Of a stretch of 13,451 nt of DNA, positions 8,982 through 13,451 are shown one piece after another; position 1 is the stretch's first letter, and each line of letters starts with the position of its first letter. The translations under genes and the position numbers were made by a program. The notes under the pieces are model-generated. The model made no database searches and had not been told where the DNA came from. It saw only the letters and a program-made list of their open reading frames with translations. Origin of the DNA: Temnopleurus reevesii (Eukaryota > Echinodermata > Echinoidea > Temnopleuroida > Temnopleuridae); assembly GCA_036244855.1 (NCBI GenBank), contig BQKZ01005614.1, forward strand, positions 27,810 to 41,260, read 5' to 3'.

Positions 8982-9885
8982 TCTTCTGTATACCATAGAC
9001 GTTGCGAATGCTCGCGATTGTGAAGAAATGTGCACAATTATTTCTTATGCAGTACTACATGTAGTTCATGGCAGAGATGCCAACAGTTCCTCAATATTTG
9101 GGTGTATTTTCATAGGAATTCAAAGCTTTCATTGCAGGTGAATGGCTTAAAATAGGGTTATTGTCATGTTTGCTCTCATTTTTGTTTCGCTATTCAGTTT
9201 TCAATTTTGATCTCAAATACTTCCGAATGAGTGACATCTCTGTGAATGTGAGAGTGTAATTTTGGGCATGCGGCATGTACACAATATTATACCAATGAGA
9301 AAGTTAAAATTCATTGTGCTTTGGGATCATTTCTAGATTATAAAATGAATTATAAAAAAAAGCATTTCAAATAATTTTCCCTCTTACACATTGACCAATT
9401 ACTTTGATGTGTACCACTATGCACATACAAGATAGACTGATAATATGAAAATTTGATGGTTTTTGATGTATTAGTGTACAACACAAAACAAATTTAAAAG
9501 ATAAGAGTAAAAAAATAAACAAGAATGTTAGCAAAATGTGTGAAATTTTAGAAATTTGGCAATGGAGGATAAATCTTCTAGTTTTCTGCTTTACCCCTGT
9601 TTTCCAATGAAAATAAGTTTGGCGGAGGAATTGAACTTGAATTCATGTGAAATTTAATAGCAAAATTTCAGAATATCATCTGGAAAAAGAAAAGGTCATC
9701 AGCCAAAAGAATTTACATAGCTGGCTAAGTGACAGAACAAACAGTTTAGGACTTTAAAATGCCATTCTTTTATAGAAATTATGTTTACTTTATTCATTAA
9801 GACTTGGTATAATGGGATAAACACATATCTGAATGGGGAGTAGCTTGTGATCAAAGGTTGGGAACTTTAATAATTTGTAGAAGGA
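8982..9885. other. AT-rich non-coding stretch
   Basis: No gene or repeat is recognised. A 12-bp palindrome ACTACATGTAGT lies at 9054-9065. Confidence 0.55.
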
Positions 9886-10037
9886 ACAAAGTAAACTTGC
9901 AAGTATACTTTATTTGAACATTTGCAAGTTTATCTTTACCAAGCTTATAATGATGAAATTAGGTACAAATCAAACTTGCAAGTAACATTTATTTGGATGT
10001 AAGGTTGCCTTTACCTAGATTATATGCGTCATTCAAA
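9886..10037. repeat. diverged 79-bp tandem pair
   Basis: The segment starting at 9886 and the one starting at 9965 align over about 75 bp: 'acaaa..aaacttgcaagta', 'tttatttg', 'tttacc.ag.ttata'. I estimate roughly three quarters identity. No coding content. Confidence 0.75.
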
Positions 10038-10426
10038 TAATTCCAAAATCTCAGAGGCTACGAAGGAAATATATTTCTGGTACAGTGCTGCAATATGCTC
10101 TGTATTTGAAGGCATTGCCTCCAATATTTCCAAATTTGAAGCAGTAGTTTTTCCATCACTGCAAAAGCCAATAATTTAGAGTAAATCAATTTTAGCGAAT
10201 TCATTGAATTTTAGAGCATTTTCACACATACATGTAGACAAGGTGCCATTTTTACCTTTTGTACGATTATTGTACACAGGTCTATGGACATTCTCGTGAA
10301 TGAATATTTTAGCGAATTCATGAACAAACTTAAAAAAAAACAAAACCAAAGCGAAAATTTCATATTAAATATTGTGAAAATATACGTACACTATATATTA
10401 ATCACAGTAAATTTGTCTACCATCAA
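10038..10426. other. AT-rich non-coding stretch
   Basis: Nothing is recognised. 'ttagcgaattcat' occurs twice (about 10192-10204 and 10309-10321), a short direct repeat. Confidence 0.5.
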
Positions 10427-10633
10427 TATTCACTATTCAAATTTTTCTGCATAAAATATCTCCTGTGACGCAAAATTAAGCAGTGCTATGCATTAACTTT
10501 GCATACAAGGTACATTATAGGAGTATTAAATGTGAAGATATTATCCTGTCCCAAAATGGGTTATGTAGCAAGTCCTTGTGAAAAACAATATCCATGCCAT
10601 ACCTTCAACTACTTGGCCTATATAATGAGTGAA
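10427..10633. repeat. duplicated block, copy 1 (~207 bp)
   Basis: This block aligns over its whole length with 10675-10869. Shared landmarks include 'tattcact.ttcaaat', 'caaaattaagcagtgct', 'atgtgaagat.ttatcctgt' and 'gcaagtccttgtgaaaaa'. The last 47 bp (from 'aatatccatgcc' to 'atgagtgaa') are identical in both copies, while the middle differs by substitutions and about 12 bp of net length. It encodes no recognisable product. Confidence 0.9.
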
Positions 10634-10674
10634 GTAGTTTATGTATCCAAGGTTCCATTTTGAAAAAAGTACAG

Positions 10675-10869
10675 TATTCACTGTTCAAATCTTTCTGCAT
10701 GAAATATTCCCTGTGAATCAAAATTAAGCAGTGCTGTACAATAACTTTAATAGCATTGTAGCATAATGTGAAGATGTTATCCTGTACTAAAATGGGTTCT
10801 GTTGCAAGTCCTTGTGAAAAATAATATCCATGCCATACCTTCAACTACTTGGCCTATATAATGAGTGAA
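10675..10869. repeat. duplicated block, copy 2 (~195 bp)
   Basis: This is the second copy of 10427-10633, separated from it by 41 bp. Divergence is uneven, with the right-hand 47 bp identical and the centre much less so. A minus-strand open frame across it is incidental. Confidence 0.9.
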
Positions 10870-11190
10870 ATCCTTGACGTAAATAGGCAAAAAAAAAAAA
10901 AAAATGCGAGGATGCCCTCATAAACGATCCTTCCAGTACGATAATACCTGTGTCTGGTGTTTAACCCTCCCAGGATAGGCTTTTCTTTAGAAAAGAAAAT
11001 CAGTATTTGATTTTTTTAGAACCATTTTTCAGAAAAACAACTAAAACAAACCCCTTCTCTTTGAATTCAATAGAAACAAACACTTATATTTATTTAGTCA
11101 GCATTCTTAGTTTCAGTCCATATTGCCACATCAACTGTATGTACTTGCTTTGTATGAATCATTTTTCGTTCATCTTTCCTGCTTCTTTTC
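10870..11190. other. non-coding stretch with A16 run
   Basis: A run of 16 A lies at 10889-10904. The rest, up to the SINE-like tail, may be the 5' body of that retroposon, but I find no polymerase III A or B box. Confidence 0.45.
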
Positions 11191-11246
11191 CAAGAGCTTT
11201 GAGACATTGTAGAAAGTGCTATATTCAGATATTATCATTATTATCG
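11191..11246 (+). mobile_element. SINE/LINE-type 3' tail relic
   Basis: The sequence 'gagctttgagacattgta' followed by 'gaaagtgctatattcag' and an ATT-rich end matches the form of a tail shared by many animal SINEs and their partner LINEs: 'aagcgctttgagacattg..gaaagcgctatataaat' followed by (ATT)n, as I remember it. The differences look like old substitutions, including losses at CpG (gcgct to gtgct). The upstream extent is unknown, so this is a truncated or decayed insertion in plus orientation. Confidence 0.6.
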
Positions 11247-11350
11247 TAACTTTTTTAATGGTACATACATAACTCAACAGGAGAGTGAATTTTAAAAATT
11301 CTTGTGTATATTAAATTGAAGTCAACAAAAATGTCAAATACAGTCAAACC

Positions 11351-11523
11351 TGTCTTAGCGGCCACCTGTCTATAGCGGCCACCTGTTTATAGCGGCCAGT
11401 AAAAATTCCCCCCGAGAAAAATACAGTGTTATAGACCCTGTATATAGCGGCCACCTGCCTAACGCGGCCAGCGGCCACCCATTTTGCATCCCTTGGTCAA
11501 TAACTGGCCGCCTATAGCGGCCA
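11351..11523. repeat. left subterminal 'gcggcca' array of the transposon
   Basis: GCGGCCA occurs seven times (starts 11358, 11375, 11392, 11447, 11464, 11471, 11517) and once inverted (TGGCCGC at 11505). The first three are exactly 17 bp apart, with unit 'cctgtctatagcggcca'. Repeated subterminal motifs in DNA transposons are commonly transposase binding sites; that role here is inferred. Confidence 0.85.
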
Positions 11524-11934
11524 AAATATCAAGATTTTGACGTTACTTCATGTATAAAAGTTTGTATTTCTCGCGATGAAACAGCGTTTGTTAGTTCTTC
11601 ACCGAGTCTCACTCAGTCAATAACAATTTCACACTCACTCACCACCGTCGGCGTCGCATTGACACACAATGATCACGGCATTCAAAGCCATCTTTCAGCT
11701 AAGAAATACCGCTTTGATAGATTATATCACGCTTAAACATCAGAAAATGCTGACTAATTAGTATTTAACACCCCTATTCATCACGAAACCGGGAGTTGTA
11801 TTGTTTAATATGGTTGAAAAGAACGATCTTCACACCTCGCGAACCCTTCGCTGCACTCCATTGTTCTCTAATCCATATTCATGATGACGATGATTGCGTC
11901 ATACCAGAACAGGCTCGTTCAGCTAAATTCTTAT

Positions 11935-12070
11935 TTTTAATTTTTTTTAAATTCTTTTTTAATAAGAAAAAATATTTTTCAATAATAAAATAATATTTTA
12001 CTAAAGAAAATAATTATTTTAGAATAAAAAATTAACTTACGAATGAGAATTTTAATTTTTTATACGCAAA
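11935..12070. repeat. AT-only low-complexity core
   Basis: About 135 bp of almost pure A and T, with alternating T and A runs, lie inside the transposon. Such tracts bend or melt easily. No coding content. Confidence 0.7.
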
Positions 12071-12113
12071 TAAAAGAATCTTTATGAACAAAGACATAGA
12101 CCCGGGAAATGCC

Positions 12114-12121
12114 TATAAAAG
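12114..12121 (+). promoter_or_regulatory. TATA box candidate inside the transposon
   Basis: TATAAAAG lies in a locally GC-richer setting. An ATG at 12140 opens a 55-codon frame ending at 12307 that begins Met-Ala-Val-Ser-Val-Leu-Ser. The start would be expected about 30 bp after the TATA box, so the ATG sits almost at the start site. That makes it a doubtful initiation codon. This could be the old promoter of an autonomous relative, or chance. Confidence 0.3.
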
Positions 12122-12530
12122 ACGAAACTTTTGCTCACAATGGCAGTATCCGTACTTTCCACCAATCGGCACGGACCAACAATCATCGCTCGCCAGTTTT
12201 CTTCAAGTTTTCCAAGTTTGCAATCTCTTATATTTTCAAGCTTTATTTCTTTATTTCATCATTCTTTTTTACACAAAGATATAAACAAAAGTAATAGACA
12301 GACATAGCATTACATTTAATTGTAAAAGGATCAAACAATCTTCAAACGTCTTTTTACTAAACAATAAATAATTTTGACTAAAACATAATGAGTCTAAGTC
12401 TAAGATAAATGTAAAAGTAAGAATAAAAAAAATATTAAAGTGTAAAGCAAGCAATTGTACATAATACACTTGTGACTGCATTCAGAAACATGATTGATAC
12501 ATGCATCCCTTTCATGTTATGAAAATTCAA

Positions 12531-12605
12531 AGTGGCCGCCAACCTGTCTATAGTGGCCACCTGTCTATAGTGGCCACTTTTGCTGTTTCCCGTCGCTGGC
12601 CGCTA
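12531..12605. repeat. right subterminal array of the transposon
   Basis: Two units of 'cctgtctatagtggccac' (starting about 12543 and 12560, 17 bp apart) run in the same direction as the left array, not inverted. Only the final ~25 bp are inverted. In these units the motif reads GTGGCCA where the left array has GCGGCCA, the C-to-T change expected from decay of a methylated CpG. Confidence 0.8.
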
Positions 12606-12623
12606 TAGACAGGTTTGACTGTA

Positions 12624-13411
12624 AAGGGTTATTTTGTGATTGTTTACTCAATTTCACGGATGAGCAAAGATTGTTTGCAAACTATTTTTGTTCTGCATTC
12701 AATTCTTATACCCAATGTACATACCGTAATATTGAAGTGAGAAGTTACATGTCAAATTTTCACACTATATATTACTGTTGGCTCTATTATGCAGTGCAGA
12801 TATCAAGACATGCTACTTTATTGTGCAAAATATTTGCAGAAAATACATTTAGTCAAAATGAGGACAAAATGAGTAATAAAGTATTGTATTCCTTTTTTTT
12901 GTATTCATTGGTGCATCCAACACAAGCTCTGCTTCTGGATCTGCGCCCTCTTTCATCAATTTATCAATATATAGACTAATTAATTTATCATTGAATACAT
13001 TTCTAGCTTGTTCTCATCATGAATTTCTTCTTGTTGTGGAAGGAAAAAAATGTTACTTTGAATTGAATGAATTGAACTTAGATTAATGAAATGTTAAACT
13101 AATAAGCCATTAGCCATTCCAATTTATCATACTTTGATTAATAATGCATACATATTATGCATGTATTGTGTGCATGCAAGTATGCATTGAAAACAGAAGT
13201 TTCCAAAACATAAGGCGGAAGAACACTACATGAAATGTACATAATGTATGCATGTTGGAATTCCACAACATACTCAAATGCATCTACTGCATTATACTGA
13301 GATGCATCTAAAACACACAGATAATTTCCAAGGGTAGATTAATGGAATGGAATCTAAAAGGATGAGTGTATTGGATTTGATCTGAGTAGAAATGGAACGC
13401 TGAGCTGATCA
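12624..13411. other. non-coding stretch with ATGCAT cluster
   Basis: A 102-codon AT-rich frame (12671-12979) shows no recognisable motif. From 13144 to 13307 the hexamer ATGCAT occurs six times (13144, 13157, 13182, 13248, 13278, 13302). The hexamer is a perfect palindrome, and the cluster lies upstream of the possible gene start at 13412. Confidence 0.5.
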
Positions 13412-13451
13412 ATGGAGGATGAGCTTGTGGCGGAGAGAGAAGGGGTGTTCA
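13412..13451 (+). CDS. possible start of a gene, cut by window end
   Basis: ATG at 13412 follows an in-frame TGA at 13406-13408 and opens 13 codons (Met-Glu-Asp-Glu-Leu-Val-Ala-Glu-Arg-Glu-Gly-Val-Phe) that stay open to the window edge. Local GC content rises here, and the peptide has the acidic, mixed composition of a real N-terminus. The opposite strand is also open, with a serine-rich frame of about 32 codons ending at a stop at 13354-13356, so the coding strand is undecided. The product is unknown. Confidence 0.22.
   Translation, partial: MEDELVAEREGVF

Larger units (their letters stand above)
11341..12621. mobile_element. 1281-bp pogo/Tigger-like non-autonomous DNA transposon
   Basis: The left end CAGTCAAACCTGTCT and the right end AGACAGGTTTGACTG are exact inverted repeats. 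They extend to about 25 bp with a single one-base gap (CTTAGCGGCCA against CTATAGCGGCCA). TA lies directly outside each end (11339-11340 and 12622-12623). CAG termini and TA duplications are typical of the pogo/Tigger branch of the Tc1/mariner superfamily. Both subterminal regions carry repeated 'tatagcggccacc' motifs. The interior has a GC-richer part (11560-11930), a very AT-rich core (about 11935-12070) and a promoter-like part near 12114. No frame resembles a DDE transposase, so the element would depend on one supplied elsewhere. The interior could include captured or unrelated DNA. Confidence 0.85.

Noticed and set aside
12121..12200. Resemblance to the 5' end of U4 snRNA ('tggcagtatc' followed by 'gta') 26 bp after a TATA box
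   Set aside because: Only about ten consecutive bases match. The conserved U4 sequence that should follow (stem I and the 5' stem-loop) is absent.
12671..12979. 102-codon open frame
   Set aside because: It is AT-driven, rich in Tyr, Phe, Ser and Leu, and has no motif or start context. A minus-strand frame near 12900-12960 with an Arg-rich run before two cysteines is only about 39 codons and begins right after stops.
1..13451. tRNA genes or tRNA-derived SINE promoters
   Set aside because: I looked for B-box patterns such as GGTTCGAATCC on both strands and found none with a matching A box.
1..13451. CRISPR array or bacterial operon
   Set aside because: There are no regularly spaced identical repeats with unique spacers. 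The dispersed A/T-rich DNA with transposon relics is eukaryotic in character.

Overview
This is 13.45 kb of AT-rich eukaryotic DNA, most likely intergenic or intronic sequence from a marine invertebrate. An echinoderm such as a sea urchin is my best guess, from memory of repeat families and not from any search. The reasons are: no bacterial-style gene density or ribosome binding sites, no convincing long coding region, several short transposon relics with clean target-site duplications, a SINE/LINE-type 3' tail, and a strong excess of the octamer TACATGTA. I see no tRNA, rRNA or CRISPR structure and no complete protein-coding gene. The longest open frames (about 60-113 codons) look like chance frames in AT-rich DNA or frames running through repeats.

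Layout. Positions 1-3570 are mostly plain AT-rich sequence. The exception is a GC- and CpG-richer patch at about 590-830, which on the minus strand could hold a short cysteine-rich exon or a relic. At 3574-3911 there is a local direct duplication whose second copy has lost 70 bp. At 4830-5053 lies a foldback element with perfect 14-bp outer inverted repeats and two internal hairpins. At 6361-6920 there is a 560-bp MITE-like element flanked by AAT. At 7450-7987 there is a 538-bp element flanked by TTAA on both sides (Kolobok- or piggyBac-type insertion). A small CpG-rich patch at 8011-8078 follows, with two opposed GCCGCCATC motifs and an ATG in good context. It is the best promoter/first-exon candidate in the window.

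The right half holds a 30-bp minisatellite interrupted by an N (8921-8981), a 79-bp tandem pair (9886-10037) and a ~200-bp duplicated block (10427-10633 and 10675-10869). Next come a SINE/LINE-like 3' tail (11191-11246) and a 1281-bp pogo/Tigger-like non-autonomous DNA transposon with TA target sites (11341-12621). The transposon's ends are packed with 'tatagcggccacc' motifs, and its interior has a TATA box and no recognisable transposase. The last ~300 bp carry an ATGCAT cluster followed by a possible gene start at 13412 that runs off the window.

No genes can be shown to work together here. The content is best read as repeat-dense non-coding DNA, possibly beside or between genes. The most unusual items are the double-hairpin element, the collapsed minisatellite and the large pogo-like element with opposed and direct subterminal repeats.
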